From NCBI GenBank assembly GCA_964437825.1, contig CAYTIH010000055.1:1-14710 (forward strand): 14,710 nt of DNA, given 5' to 3'. Numbering within the stretch: the stretch's first letter is position 1; each line of letters begins with the position of its first letter. The position numbers were made by a program, and so were the translations under genes. The notes beneath the pieces were generated by a model. It was not told the origin of the DNA. It worked only from the letters and a program-made list of their open reading frames with translations, and did not search any database. Positions 6,695 to 14,649 of the stretch are shown here, one piece after another. This DNA is from JBJFCE01 sp964437825 (GTDB lineage Bacteria; Bacillota; Clostridia; Lachnospirales; Lachnospiraceae).

Positions 6695-8318
6695 ACATCA
6701 TTCCGCCCATGCCGCCGGCTCCGGCAGGCACTGCGGGAGTATCTTCTTTAATATTTGCAACAACGGATTCTGTTGTAAGCAGGGTGCTTGCAACGGAGCA
6801 TGCATTCTGCAGCGCACTTCTGGTAACCTTTGCAGGGTCCAGAATACCGTCGGCAACCATATCCACATATTCTTCTTTCAGAGCATCAAATCCGATACCG
6901 ATCTCGGACTCGCGAACCTTATTGATAATAACGCTTCCTTCCAGACCTGCATTTGCAGCAATGTGGTACATAGGCGCTTCCAGTGCCTTTAAGATGATTT
7001 CGGCGCCGGTCTTTTCATCACCGGACAGTTCCTTGGTAAGCTTTGCAACTTCCTTGGATGCATGGATATATGCGGATCCGCCGCCGCAGATAATGCCTTC
7101 CTCTACTGCTGCTCTGGTTGCAGCCAAAGCGTCCTCCATACGAAGCTTTGCTTCCTTCATTTCGGTCTCGGTAGCAGCGCCTACGCGGATGACAGCAACG
7201 CCGCCCGCCATCTTGGCAAGTCTCTCCTGTAATTTCTCACGATCAAAATCAGAAGTGGTTTCATCAATCTGATTCTTGATCTGAGCGATGCGGCTCTGAA
7301 TGGCAGCCTTTTCGCCCTCACCGTCGACAATGATCGTATTCTCTTTCTGAACCTTCACGGATTTTGCACGTCCGAGCTGATCCATAGTTGTATCTTTTAA
7401 TTCCAGACCCAGATCGGAGCTGATCACAGTACCGCCTGTCAGAATGGCAATGTCCTCAAGCATAGCCTTTCTTCTGTCACCATAGCCCGGAGCCTTAACA
7501 GCTACTACATTGAAGGTTCCACGCAGCTTATTCACAATCAGAGTTGTAAGCGCTTCACCCTCTACATCCTCTGCGATAATTAAGAGTTTTGCACCGGACT
7601 GAACGATCTGCTCAAGCAGCGGCAGAATTTCCTGAATATTGGAAATCTTCTTATCGGTAATCAAAATATACGGATTATCCAGAACTGCTTCCATCTTATC
7701 CATATCGGTTGCCATATATGCGGAGATATAGCCGCGGTCAAACTGCATACCTTCTACAAGATCAAGCTCGGTTTTCATGGTCTTGCTTTCTTCAATTGTG
7801 ATAACGCCGTCATTGGAAACCTTCTCCATCGCATCAGCCACCATATTACCGACATTCTCATCACCTGCGGAAATCGCTGCAACACGTGCAATGTGCTCCT
7901 TACCGTTAACCTTGGAGCTCATCTTTTCAATGGCTTCTACTGCACAGTCAGTAGCCTTCTTCATACCTTTTCTCAGGATGATCGGATTGGCACCTGCAGC
8001 CAGATTCTTCATACCTGCATTTACCATTGCCTGTGCAAGCACGGTAGCGGTTGTAGTACCGTCACCTGCAACATCGTTTGTCTTTGTTGCAACTTCTTTT
8101 ACAAGCTGTGCGCCCATATTTTCGAACGCATCCTCCAGCTCAATTTCCTTTGCAATCGTAACACCGTCATTCGTGATGAGCGGCGCACCGTAGGATTTAT
8201 CCAGTACTACGTTTCTTCCTTTCGGTCCCAGTGTTACTCTGACAGTATCTGCCAGCTGATTGACACCTGATTCTAATGCCTTACGTGCTTCTGCACCATA
8301 TTTAATTTCTTTTGCCAT
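6693..8318 (-). CDS. groEL: Chaperonin GroEL (60 kDa)
   Basis: A 541-residue, full-length GroEL, the ATP-driven chaperonin that forms a double seven-subunit ring and folds proteins in the cytoplasm with GroES. Signature parts are TLGPKGRNVVLDKSYG (29-44), VAGDGTTTATVLAQAM from about 83, AAVEEGIICGGGSA near 400-415, and the flexible GGMGGMM tail. The start is ATG at 8318, giving MAKEIKYG, with AGGAGG (8328-8333) nine bases upstream. An in-frame ATG at 8396 would add 26 unrelated residues and is rejected. It lies 97 bp after groES on the same transcript, under the CIRCE operator. The stop codon overlaps a long hairpin. Confidence 0.99.
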   Translation of the reverse strand: MAKEIKYGAEARKALESGVNQLADTVRVTLGPKGRNVVLDKSYGAPLITNDGVTIAKEIELEDAFENMGAQLVKEVATKTNDVAGDGTTTATVLAQAMVNAGMKNLAAGANPIILRKGMKKATDCAVEAIEKMSSKVNGKEHIARVAAISAGDENVGNMVADAMEKVSNDGVITIEESKTMKTELDLVEGMQFDRGYISAYMATDMDKMEAVLDNPYILITDKKISNIQEILPLLEQIVQSGAKLLIIAEDVEGEALTTLIVNKLRGTFNVVAVKAPGYGDRRKAMLEDIAILTGGTVISSDLGLELKDTTMDQLGRAKSVKVQKENTIIVDGEGEKAAIQSRIAQIKNQIDETTSDFDREKLQERLAKMAGGVAVIRVGAATETEMKEAKLRMEDALAATRAAVEEGIICGGGSAYIHASKEVAKLTKELSGDEKTGAEIILKALEAPMYHIAANAGLEGSVIINKVRESEIGIGFDALKEEYVDMVADGILDPAKVTRSALQNACSVASTLLTTESVVANIKEDTPAVPAGAGGMGGMM

Positions 8319-8343
8319 GACTTTTTGCCTCCTGATTTCATTT

Positions 8344-8396
8344 CTTAATCGACCACAATGGTTAAGTTCATATGGAAGCCTCTTACTTACTTCCAT
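8344..8396 (-). other. Two small hairpins between groES and groEL
   Basis: ATGGAAG (8372-8378) pairs with CTTCCAT (8390-8396), and CTTAA near 8344 pairs with TTAAG near 8362. Neither has a T-run. They lie in the 97-bp spacer of the groESL message and could affect processing or relative expression; this is inference. Confidence 0.35.
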
Positions 8397-8415
8397 CTTC
8401 CGAAATTACTGTATT

Positions 8416-8700
8416 TTACTGAATCACTGCCAGAATATCATTCTGCTTTACGATGATATATTCTTCTTCCTCAACCTTGACTTCGGTTCCGGCATATTTG
8501 GAGAAAATCACCTGATCTCCGACTTTTACTTCCATCTTCACTTCTTTTCCGTCAACCGTTCCGCCGGGTCCGACTGCAATTACCTCTGCCTGCTGTGGTT
8601 TTTCCTTATTCTGTCCCGGTAAAACAATTCCGGATTTGGTTGTTTCCTCTGCTACTAACTGCTTCAGTACGACTCTGTCACCTAAAGGTACTAATTTCAT
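8416..8700 (-). CDS. groES: Co-chaperonin GroES (10 kDa)
   Basis: A 94-residue protein, the normal GroES length. It forms the seven-subunit lid of the GroEL chamber. It begins MKLVPLGDRVVLKQL and contains the mobile loop ETTKSGIVLPG (about 19-29) that contacts GroEL, then VIAVGPGG, VKVGDQVIFSKYAGTEV and the ending DILAVI. AAGGAGG lies about seven bases before the ATG. It is the first gene of the operon, 42 bp downstream of the CIRCE operator. Confidence 0.99.
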   Translation of the reverse strand: MKLVPLGDRVVLKQLVAEETTKSGIVLPGQNKEKPQQAEVIAVGPGGTVDGKEVKMEVKVGDQVIFSKYAGTEVKVEEEEYIIVKQNDILAVIQ

Positions 8701-8742
8701 GATAAAACCTCCTTATATCTGAATACTTTTATTTCGCTTCTG

Positions 8743-8769
8743 TTAGCACTCATTTGATTTGAGTGCTAA
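8743..8769 (-). promoter_or_regulatory. CIRCE operator (HrcA binding site)
   Basis: TTAGCACTC (8743-8751), nine bases, GAGTGCTAA (8761-8769) is a perfect match to the CIRCE inverted repeat. HrcA binds it and represses groESL until heat stress or chaperone shortage. It lies between the groES start and the likely -10 box, so it covers the transcription start. Confidence 0.97.
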
Positions 8770-8781
8770 TCATTGATTCAT

Positions 8782-8810
8782 ATATTAGTTTTTTTGTTTT
8801 CTGATTGCAA
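8782..8810 (-). promoter_or_regulatory. Likely groESL promoter
   Basis: On the minus strand TTGCAA (8805-8810) and TAATAT (8782-8787) are 17 bp apart, each matching sigma-A consensus at four of six positions. The start point would fall at the upstream edge of CIRCE, as expected for HrcA control. TATATG or TATGAA slightly downstream are alternative -10 boxes. Confidence 0.5.
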
Positions 8811-8838
8811 CCGCTTTAAAGTCAAATTTAGCCCTTTA

Positions 8839-8883
8839 TTCTCACGTTTTCTCTTGTTTTCTTTTATTTTCTCACGTTTTCTC
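8839..8883. repeat. Two 15-bp direct repeats upstream of the groESL promoter
   Basis: TTCTCACGTTTTCTC occurs at 8839-8853 and again at 8869-8883, exactly 30 bp apart, inside a T-rich tract (A-rich on the groESL coding strand). They lie about 30-75 bp upstream of the -35 box. Thirty bp is close to three helix turns, so both copies would face the same side. They could be binding sites or an UP-element-like bent tract. Confidence 0.7.
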
Positions 8884-8945
8884 ATTTTTGTTATATTTAC
8901 CAGTTTTTATATTTTTTTTAGAATCAGATGAAACCGCACTGACAT

Positions 8946-8980
8946 AAAAAATGCTGTATGAGTCAGTTCCCATACAGCAC
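8946..8980 (-). terminator. Intrinsic terminator of the GGDEF operon
   Basis: On the minus strand GCTGTATG (8971-8978) and CATACAGC (8953-8960) form an 8-bp stem with a 10-base loop. ATTTTTT follows (8952 down to 8946). It lies about 55 bp beyond the last gene of the chemoreceptor-GGDEF operon. Confidence 0.9.
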
Positions 8981-9033
8981 ATCTTATGCTTCCCATTTTT
9001 TGTTATGACCTATATTTTGCAATCACAAGTCCC

Positions 9034-9960
9034 TCAAGACTTCTTCTCCAGTCTTTCACGATAACCGGGCGCATTTTTTATCTGATACTTATTGTCAAAC
9101 ATCTCATATTCGGCATCCGAATATAACTCCTCCAGATTCTGCTCCACATTATCTTTGACGGCAATCCCGCATGCAACGGAGGGCGCAATATGAGGATCCT
9201 CAAAATTCTGACAGGCCGTCTGTATCTGCTTGGCATAGTTCTCAGCCTCTCCGGCGCCTGCCATCGGGATCAATACCGTAAAGACATCTCCATCCGTCCG
9301 CCCGATCACATAATCCGGTTTTGCGTACTGCTTGATGAATTCTGCAACAACCCGGATCAGACGATCGCTTTCCTCATTGCCGTAATGATCATATACATAT
9401 TTCCAATCATTGATATTAATGCACAGCTCCGCAACCGGTATCACTTCGGATCTGTCAATCACCTGTCTGCGGCTTACAAAATAAGTACGGTTCAGGGTAC
9501 CGGTCAATACATCCTCTTTATCTCCATGTGTTACCCGGAATTTTTCCTGCTCCCGCAGCTGCTCCAGTTCATTACTATACAAATCCAACTCCTTATGCAG
9601 ATAACTTTCCTGTCCATAAGAAGCAATCAACTCTATTGCCCGCTCAAACAGCTTCTCCGTCTGCTTTCTTCTATCTTCTTCCACCTGATCCAGATTCAGA
9701 TAAAAATGTGCAACGGTCCTGTTCTCCACCCGAATCTTGACTCCGGGATTCTCTACAACGTCAGGTTCAAATGCCTGATACTCCTGCGTGCAGACAACGT
9801 GCTTTCCGTGCCTGTCCGTTAAAAGAAATCCAGCCTTCGTACATTCCGACAGACTACATAGAAAGTCTTTTATCAGCGTAACAGGGTACAAATGATCCAG
9901 ATCATATCCTTTGATATTTTCTAATACCCTCTGATCTAACGAAACTGTATGAAAGTCCAT
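9034..9960 (-). CDS. Soluble protein with degenerate GGDEF domain
   Basis: A 308-residue cytoplasmic protein without membrane segments. Residues about 22-92 look like a small PAS/GAF- or PocR-like sensor (AGFLLTDRHGKHVVCT at 43-58). A coiled coil follows (about 93-142), then a GGDEF domain from DVLTGTLNR (150-158). The catalytic signature is altered: GG[DE]EF reads DGDVF (223-227), and the metal-binding DID motif reads NIN (182-184). It therefore probably does not make c-di-GMP and may be a sensor, GTP-binding or dimerisation partner of the cyclase upstream. GGAGGA (9968-9973) lies seven bases before the ATG, and the gene starts only 15 bp after the cyclase stop, so co-translation is likely. 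Confidence 0.85.
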   Translation of the reverse strand: MDFHTVSLDQRVLENIKGYDLDHLYPVTLIKDFLCSLSECTKAGFLLTDRHGKHVVCTQEYQAFEPDVVENPGVKIRVENRTVAHFYLNLDQVEEDRRKQTEKLFERAIELIASYGQESYLHKELDLYSNELEQLREQEKFRVTHGDKEDVLTGTLNRTYFVSRRQVIDRSEVIPVAELCININDWKYVYDHYGNEESDRLIRVVAEFIKQYAKPDYVIGRTDGDVFTVLIPMAGAGEAENYAKQIQTACQNFEDPHIAPSVACGIAVKDNVEQNLEELYSDAEYEMFDNKYQIKNAPGYRERLEKKS

Positions 9961-9975
9961 GATGCAGTCCTCCTG

Positions 9976-11067
9976 CTATGCTACTACTTTATTTTTACCT
10001 GTTGTTTTTCCGGTATAAAGATGCTCATCAGCCTGACGGATCAATGTTTCCATACGATACCCCGGTACATAAGTCGTGACTCCGAATGTCATGGTAAAAG
10101 GAATCGGGGTTTCCTGATATGTAATAATTTCCTTTTCTATCGTAATACGGATACGTTCTGCAATCGCAACTGCACTTTCCAGATTTCCCTGAACCAGTAT
10201 CAGAAATTCTTCACCGCCCCATCGGCAGATAAAATCCCCTTCCCGGACACAGCTTCTCATAATTTCCGACACATGCACAAGTGCGTGATCCCCGCATTCA
10301 TGCCCATAAGTATCATTAACCCTCTTGAAATTATCAATATCGCCCATTATAAGGCTGAACAGCGTTCCCTTCTGTTTCGCACATTCCATTGCCGCTTCCA
10401 GCATAACTTCCATACTTCTGCGGTTTAACAGACCCGTAAGAGAATCCACACTTGCAATATGCCCCAGATTTTGATTCTTCATTTCCATAGCATTCTGCGA
10501 ATCCAGCATTTCCAATACAAAGCAGTAGCACAAAATTCCCAGCAAAATGAACGTCACACATACATTGAACAGATAAATCACTCTGCTTCCGGACCGGCTG
10601 ATCACAAAATACGGGTTATGATCCTGAGAATACATATAAATCATAATGTATCCGATCAGAGAAATTACCGTAATAATCACAGGAATCATCAGTCTGGTCC
10701 GCATATTCGGCAGGGACAACAGCATAAAGAAACTCACAGGTACAATACAGAATATGTATAAGAAGAAACCGGCAGACCACCCGACCATCATCGTCCCCAG
10801 TAAAATCTGAACCGCCAGCTCCAAAAAGGTCAGAACATATGCTTTTACAATCTGATTTCTTTTAATGAGAGAATGGACATACAGATAAAATGCAATCGCA
10901 AGCATATTATACATGACCATCGGAAATACATAATATACTACAAATAATTCCAAAAGAGCAACATGCGTCAGCAAACATACCAGTACTAAAAAACGCAGCT
11001 TTTCCTTTTGTGAAATAATTTCTTTTCCTGTTAATTTTCTAATAAATGATTGCCAAAATTGTTTCAT
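9976..11067 (-). CDS. Membrane diguanylate cyclase (GGDEF)
   Basis: A 363-residue protein. Six hydrophobic helices lie at about 25-47, 52-68, 75-97, 100-118, 125-146 and 163-186, followed by a short linker and a full GGDEF domain. It shows DSLTGLLNRR (208-217), GDIDNFKRVNDTYGHECGD (242-260), the signature GGEEF (284-288) and, five residues before it, the inhibitory I-site REGD (275-278). All key residues for making c-di-GMP from two GTP are present, with product feedback at the I-site. The membrane half is a sensor of unknown input. GGAG seven bases upstream supports the ATG. It lies 71 bp after the chemoreceptor gene; a TATACT at 11106-11111 could be a weak internal promoter. Confidence 0.93.
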   Translation of the reverse strand: MKQFWQSFIRKLTGKEIISQKEKLRFLVLVCLLTHVALLELFVVYYVFPMVMYNMLAIAFYLYVHSLIKRNQIVKAYVLTFLELAVQILLGTMMVGWSAGFFLYIFCIVPVSFFMLLSLPNMRTRLMIPVIITVISLIGYIMIYMYSQDHNPYFVISRSGSRVIYLFNVCVTFILLGILCYCFVLEMLDSQNAMEMKNQNLGHIASVDSLTGLLNRRSMEVMLEAAMECAKQKGTLFSLIMGDIDNFKRVNDTYGHECGDHALVHVSEIMRSCVREGDFICRWGGEEFLILVQGNLESAVAIAERIRITIEKEIITYQETPIPFTMTFGVTTYVPGYRMETLIRQADEHLYTGKTTGKNKVVA

Positions 11068-11138
11068 AATGTCTCCGTAAGTGCTTATTCATACATATGT
11101 TTAAAAGTATACCAAGCCTTTCAGAAAAAAGGAAGTAT

Positions 11139-12863
11139 TTATTCCATTGTAAACATAGCAGAAATATTTTGCAGTTTCTTTACGGTTTCGATACAATCAT
11201 CAACCAATTCATTATTCTGAACCGTCTGTTCTACAACATTTGTGGTTTTATCTGCAATATCCGTTACGCCGATCGTTGCCTCATTCACCGTAGTGCTGAT
11301 TCCGTTAAGCGACTGAGCAATATTGGAAATGGTATCCGTTAATGTATTAATTGCTTCTTCAATCTTGGTCATACTGCTATTAAATACACTTGCATCGCTG
11401 TCATACTGTTCACCGACCTTGGCAAACTGATCATAATCCTTCAGTACAACCTTCTCCAAAAATTCGATGGTATCCTGCAGGGATTCCGCAAGGCTTTCCA
11501 CAGCACGGTTTACTTCTGTTACAATTGCATTAATACTGCCAACGGTCTCCGAAGTCTGATTTGCAAGATTGCCGATTTCAGTTGCAACCACTGCAAATCC
11601 CCTGCCTGCTTCACCGGCTCTGGCAGCTTCAATGGATGCATTTAAAGCAAGCAGACTTGTCTGCGAAGAAATCGCCATAATCGCATCCGTAAGTTCATTG
11701 ATTTTGTCAACGGCTTTAGAATCCTCAATAGCCTGCTCTGTCTTTTCCCTGACAGATTCATACAGCTTGGTGGTTCTGCCGGCAGCATCCAGAGTGGTTC
11801 TCTTTAATTCCTCCGCACGCTTCTTAACCTCAACGGACAGATTCTCACCCTCACGGGACATCTGCAGAATATCTCCGGCACCGTTCTGCATCTGCCCGAT
11901 ATTGTTGTTAATCGTTTCGGTCGTTGCAGAGGTTTCCTGCATTCCCGCAGCCAGCTGCTCGGTCGTTGCACTGTTATCGGTGCATTTACTGTTAATTTCG
12001 TTGGAAATCTCCTTTAATTCATTCACATTACTGGTAATCTGGGTATTAACACTGTCAATATCTCCGACTACCTCTCTTAAACTGGAACGCATCTTCTGCG
12101 TGGCCCGACCGATCGCGCCGATCTCATCCTTACGCTTACAGATTTTTACGCTGGCCGGATTATGGGTAAAGTTAAACTCTGCCGTATTGTTGAGAATACC
12201 TGTGATAATCGTCAGCGGACGGAACATCAGCTTCGTAGCTATAAATCCCAGAATACCGATTACAACCAGTGATATGCAGACGCCGAAATTCAGTCTTTTC
12301 TGCACATCGGTCAGTTCTGAAAGAATCTCATCCTGGTCTGCCGAAATAACCAGAATACTCTTGTCCTGAAGCAGTGCATACGTTGCATATTTGATCGTAC
12401 CGTTAAAATCATAAGATACAAAATTAATGCCTTCCGGTTCCTTACCTGCTGCCAGATCCTCAACAACGCTTGTGATAACCGCATTCTCTACGGGTGCCCC
12501 CACTTTTGCTTCAGTGGGATGATACTGCATGATACCGTCCGACGATACGCAATAAGCATAGGAAGAACTTAAGCCCTCAATACCGGCATTTTTTAAAATA
12601 TCATCATAAGCCTGATACCCATAAGAAACAATCGATCCGTCCTCAATGGCATTATTCATAATTTCCAAATATGCCCTTTCAATGGATATCATATTATTTT
12701 GGGCTGAATCAAGAATCAATTTCTTACTGCTGGGAACCATAATCTGATCATAAATCAAACTGGTGCAGATTGTAGCAAAAAGTAACAATACAACCACTCT
12801 CAGACACTGGGAATGTATAAATGATACATGGTTCTTTTTCGTATCTTTATTGTTTTCTTCCAT
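11139..12863 (-). CDS. Methyl-accepting chemotaxis protein with Cache sensor
   Basis: A 574-residue chemoreceptor. Membrane helix 1 is at about 21-39 and helix 2 at 192-212. Between them an extracellular Cache-type sensor (about 43-190) shows SYAYCVSSDGIMQYHPTEAKVG, typical of small-molecule binding Cache domains. HAMP follows (213-266), then the long signalling coiled coil with the conserved tip QTSLLALNASIEAARAGEAG (401-420) and RGFAVVATEIGNLA that contacts CheW and CheA. No C-terminal CheR/CheB tether pentapeptide was seen. AAGGGG precedes the ATG. It is the first gene before two GGDEF proteins, suggesting one stimulus set feeds both taxis and c-di-GMP. The ligand is unknown. Confidence 0.95.
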   Translation of the reverse strand: MEENNKDTKKNHVSFIHSQCLRVVVLLLFATICTSLIYDQIMVPSSKKLILDSAQNNMISIERAYLEIMNNAIEDGSIVSYGYQAYDDILKNAGIEGLSSSYAYCVSSDGIMQYHPTEAKVGAPVENAVITSVVEDLAAGKEPEGINFVSYDFNGTIKYATYALLQDKSILVISADQDEILSELTDVQKRLNFGVCISLVVIGILGFIATKLMFRPLTIITGILNNTAEFNFTHNPASVKICKRKDEIGAIGRATQKMRSSLREVVGDIDSVNTQITSNVNELKEISNEINSKCTDNSATTEQLAAGMQETSATTETINNNIGQMQNGAGDILQMSREGENLSVEVKKRAEELKRTTLDAAGRTTKLYESVREKTEQAIEDSKAVDKINELTDAIMAISSQTSLLALNASIEAARAGEAGRGFAVVATEIGNLANQTSETVGSINAIVTEVNRAVESLAESLQDTIEFLEKVVLKDYDQFAKVGEQYDSDASVFNSSMTKIEEAINTLTDTISNIAQSLNGISTTVNEATIGVTDIADKTTNVVEQTVQNNELVDDCIETVKKLQNISAMFTME

Positions 12864-12901
12864 TTTTATAAAACCCCTTCCCCGATTTTATTTTTATATA
12901 A

Positions 12902-12910
12902 ATTATAGCA
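12902..12910 (-). promoter_or_regulatory. Extended -10 promoter of the chemoreceptor operon
   Basis: TGCTATAAT is read on the minus strand: a perfect TATAAT (12902-12907) preceded by TGC, the extended -10 form. It lies 39 bp upstream of the ATG. The -35 region (GTGCTT at 17 bp) is poor, which is usual for extended -10 promoters. No sigma-28 (motility) promoter pattern was seen. Confidence 0.55.
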
Positions 12911-12969
12911 CAATTTTACATATAAAGCACTATATTTTTTATCATATTTCAAAACGCTGACTTGAAAAA

Positions 12970-13148
12970 GTAAATTCCAGTGCAGAGGTAAATTCCACCG
13001 CTCCTTGTTTTTTACAGATTTTACAGGGTGTTTTTAGGCGGAATCCCTTGTTTTCCGCTATAATTAGCTCAACTTATCGAAAAATACTGGATTTCTGTGC
13101 ATGCGAAACAGACCGCTGGGAAGTAGTGTGCGAGACTAAATTCCACCG
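12970..13148. repeat. TAAATTCCA repeats in a gene-less stretch beside the IS element
   Basis: GTAAATTCCA occurs at 12970-12979 and 12988-12997 (18 bp apart). TAAATTCCACCG occurs at 12989-13000 and again at 13137-13148. A small inverted repeat GCGGAA/TTCCGC lies at 13038-13058. No gene is seen from 12864 to 13209. Multiple short repeats of this kind are typical of the ends of some IS elements (for example the IS21 family), so this may be the remnant of an older element into which the IS30 copy jumped. That reading is tentative. Confidence 0.4.
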
Positions 13149-13163
13149 GCCACATTTGAAAAA

Positions 13164-14649
13164 TGTGAAAAGTTTACTTCCAGTCTGACAGCAGATTTCG
13201 ATCAGTTGATTAGTGGTTAAAGCGGATCAGCTTAGGCGTCAGATTTACCTCATCCGGGGCAATCGGTCTAAGCTGAAAAGCATTTAACACATTTTCGCCC
13301 ATAGTTTCGAGCGCAACGCTGTATGGGGTCCTGCCTCCAAGGCTTTCCCTTGGCGTTGAATTGATATGGCTTACGATCAGGTTCACATCCCACTGGGTAA
13401 GGAACTCAAAACTGGTTCCTTTGGGGAGTATCATACGAAGCATGGTATGGGCCTGTTCCAGCCCTCCTTTCTGGCCGCTCCGCATTGGGTCGCAGTAATA
13501 AATACTGGTGCGTTGTATGCCTTTTACACCTGTTTCCAAGGCTTCCGGATCACAGAACTCTGAACCGCGATCGGTCAGCAAATATTCAAAGATGGAAACA
13601 AACTCATAGGTTCCCATACGTTTTTCCAGCCGGTCAAATATGAGGCGGACAGCACCTTCTGTACAGCGGTTCATCAAAAAGGCAAGAAACAGCTTTTCCT
13701 TTGTGAAAAAGAAAGTAAGCAGCGTTTTCTTTGATTCCTTTGAGGAATGAACCGTATCCATTTCTGTAAAGAAAGGAAGCTGCAGAGCCTGAAAATCATT
13801 GAAGGTTCGATTGATAAAGACGTCACGGTTTGTAATCTGCGTTTTATGGCATTTACGTGGTTTGAACTTTACTTTGCGTTTCAGATCAATGTTCCGTGCA
13901 GTAAACAGCCCCTGATCGAGATAGGAATAAACAGTCCTGACAGAAAGATCCAGTTCAGGATGGTTCGTAACAATCTGATAGGGAGACTGCCCCTGTTCTA
14001 TGAGGGGTGAGACAATCCTGTCTTTTTGGTGAAGTTCCTGCTTAGTAAGATTGATTCCGGCTCTGGAGTCAGAGAGTTTTTCACGGTATTTGCGATTGGA
14101 AAATCTTGCGTTATAGGTGTATTTATGGGCGATTGTGCAATGATTCATCTTTTTAGGGCATCCGTTGCAGACATAAGGAGCCTTATCCAGACGATTGCAT
14201 CGTTCTTTTTCAAAATCTTTGCAGGTCTGGTTACATGTCGGACAGGAAGCACATTTAACGCCGCAAAGAACAATCTTGCCACAGGCATTGGTCTTTTTGC
14301 AGTGATAACGGTGAATACAGAAGTTCCTGGCATTGTAAAAGGTGCCCTTATGGTACCAGTCAGACAGTCGATAGGCTTTTACCTCTTTTGAGATAGCGAC
14401 AGGGTCTTTACACAGGAACTTAGCGATATCCTTAAAGGATGTGCCTTTGTTCAATTCATTTTCAATATAAATACGATTTTCAAGGGTAAAATGTTTTTGG
14501 TTACCTGGGATATATCTACTCATACTTCCTCCTTCTACTGCTGTCAGAAGGAGAGATAACCATAGCACAAATGTATGAAAGAGTAAATATCAACTGTGCG
14601 AAAGTGAATTCAGAGAAGGATTGTCAAGTGTGTTTGTAAACTTTTCTCA
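13164..14649 (-). mobile_element. IS30-family insertion sequence
   Basis: The transposase gene is bracketed by imperfect inverted repeats. TGTGAAAAGTTTAC at 13164-13177 matches the reverse complement of 14636-14649 at 13 of 14 positions, and a weaker match continues inwards. The resulting length of about 1.49 kb is in the IS30 range. One more matching A lies outside each repeat, and AAA on both sides is compatible with a short target duplication, but the tract is A-rich so this is weak. Exact ends are therefore approximate. Confidence 0.65.
13210..14523 (-). CDS. IS30-family transposase, cysteine-rich variant
   Basis: A 437-residue, apparently intact transposase. It opens with a helix-turn-helix (about 11-50: HFTLENRIYIENELNKGTSF, then SKEVKAYR). 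A cysteine cluster at 69-129 has twelve Cys, several as CxxC pairs, likely zinc-binding. A second HTH-like segment follows (about 158-205: LTKQELHQKD, SPYQIV). The DDE core shows FFTEMDTV (Asp256), LLTDRGSEF (Asp318) and GGLEQAH (Glu356). The start is ATG at 14523 with AAGGAGG six bases upstream; the in-frame ATG at 14568 lacks such a site. It catalyses cut-and-join movement of the element. The Cys-rich insertion is absent from classic IS30 but I believe common in clostridial relatives. Confidence 0.93.
   Translation of the reverse strand: MSRYIPGNQKHFTLENRIYIENELNKGTSFKDIAKFLCKDPVAISKEVKAYRLSDWYHKGTFYNARNFCIHRYHCKKTNACGKIVLCGVKCASCPTCNQTCKDFEKERCNRLDKAPYVCNGCPKKMNHCTIAHKYTYNARFSNRKYREKLSDSRAGINLTKQELHQKDRIVSPLIEQGQSPYQIVTNHPELDLSVRTVYSYLDQGLFTARNIDLKRKVKFKPRKCHKTQITNRDVFINRTFNDFQALQLPFFTEMDTVHSSKESKKTLLTFFFTKEKLFLAFLMNRCTEGAVRLIFDRLEKRMGTYEFVSIFEYLLTDRGSEFCDPEALETGVKGIQRTSIYYCDPMRSGQKGGLEQAHTMLRMILPKGTSFEFLTQWDVNLIVSHINSTPRESLGGRTPYSVALETMGENVLNAFQLRPIAPDEVNLTPKLIRFNH

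Noticed and set aside
7777..8193. Plus-strand open frames opposite groEL, and similar ones opposite the chemoreceptor and CotH genes
   Set aside because: They are mirror frames of strongly coding minus-strand genes and lack ribosome binding sites or recognisable motifs.
8319..8396. Longer groEL start adding 26 residues
   Set aside because: The added residues do not match GroEL, and the internal ATG at 8318 has AGGAGG at the right distance and gives the normal MAKEIKYG start.
8816..8830. Possible CtsR heat-shock operator near the groESL promoter
   Set aside because: Only one half-site-like AGTCAAA is present; the second direct heptad is missing.
13038..13058. Terminator between the IS element and the chemoreceptor gene
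   Set aside because: The 6-bp GCGGAA/TTCCGC stem has a 9-base loop and no clear T-run on either strand.
14524..14568. Longer transposase start at 14568
   Set aside because: The ATG at 14523 has AAGGAGG six bases upstream, while the longer start would place that site inside the coding region.
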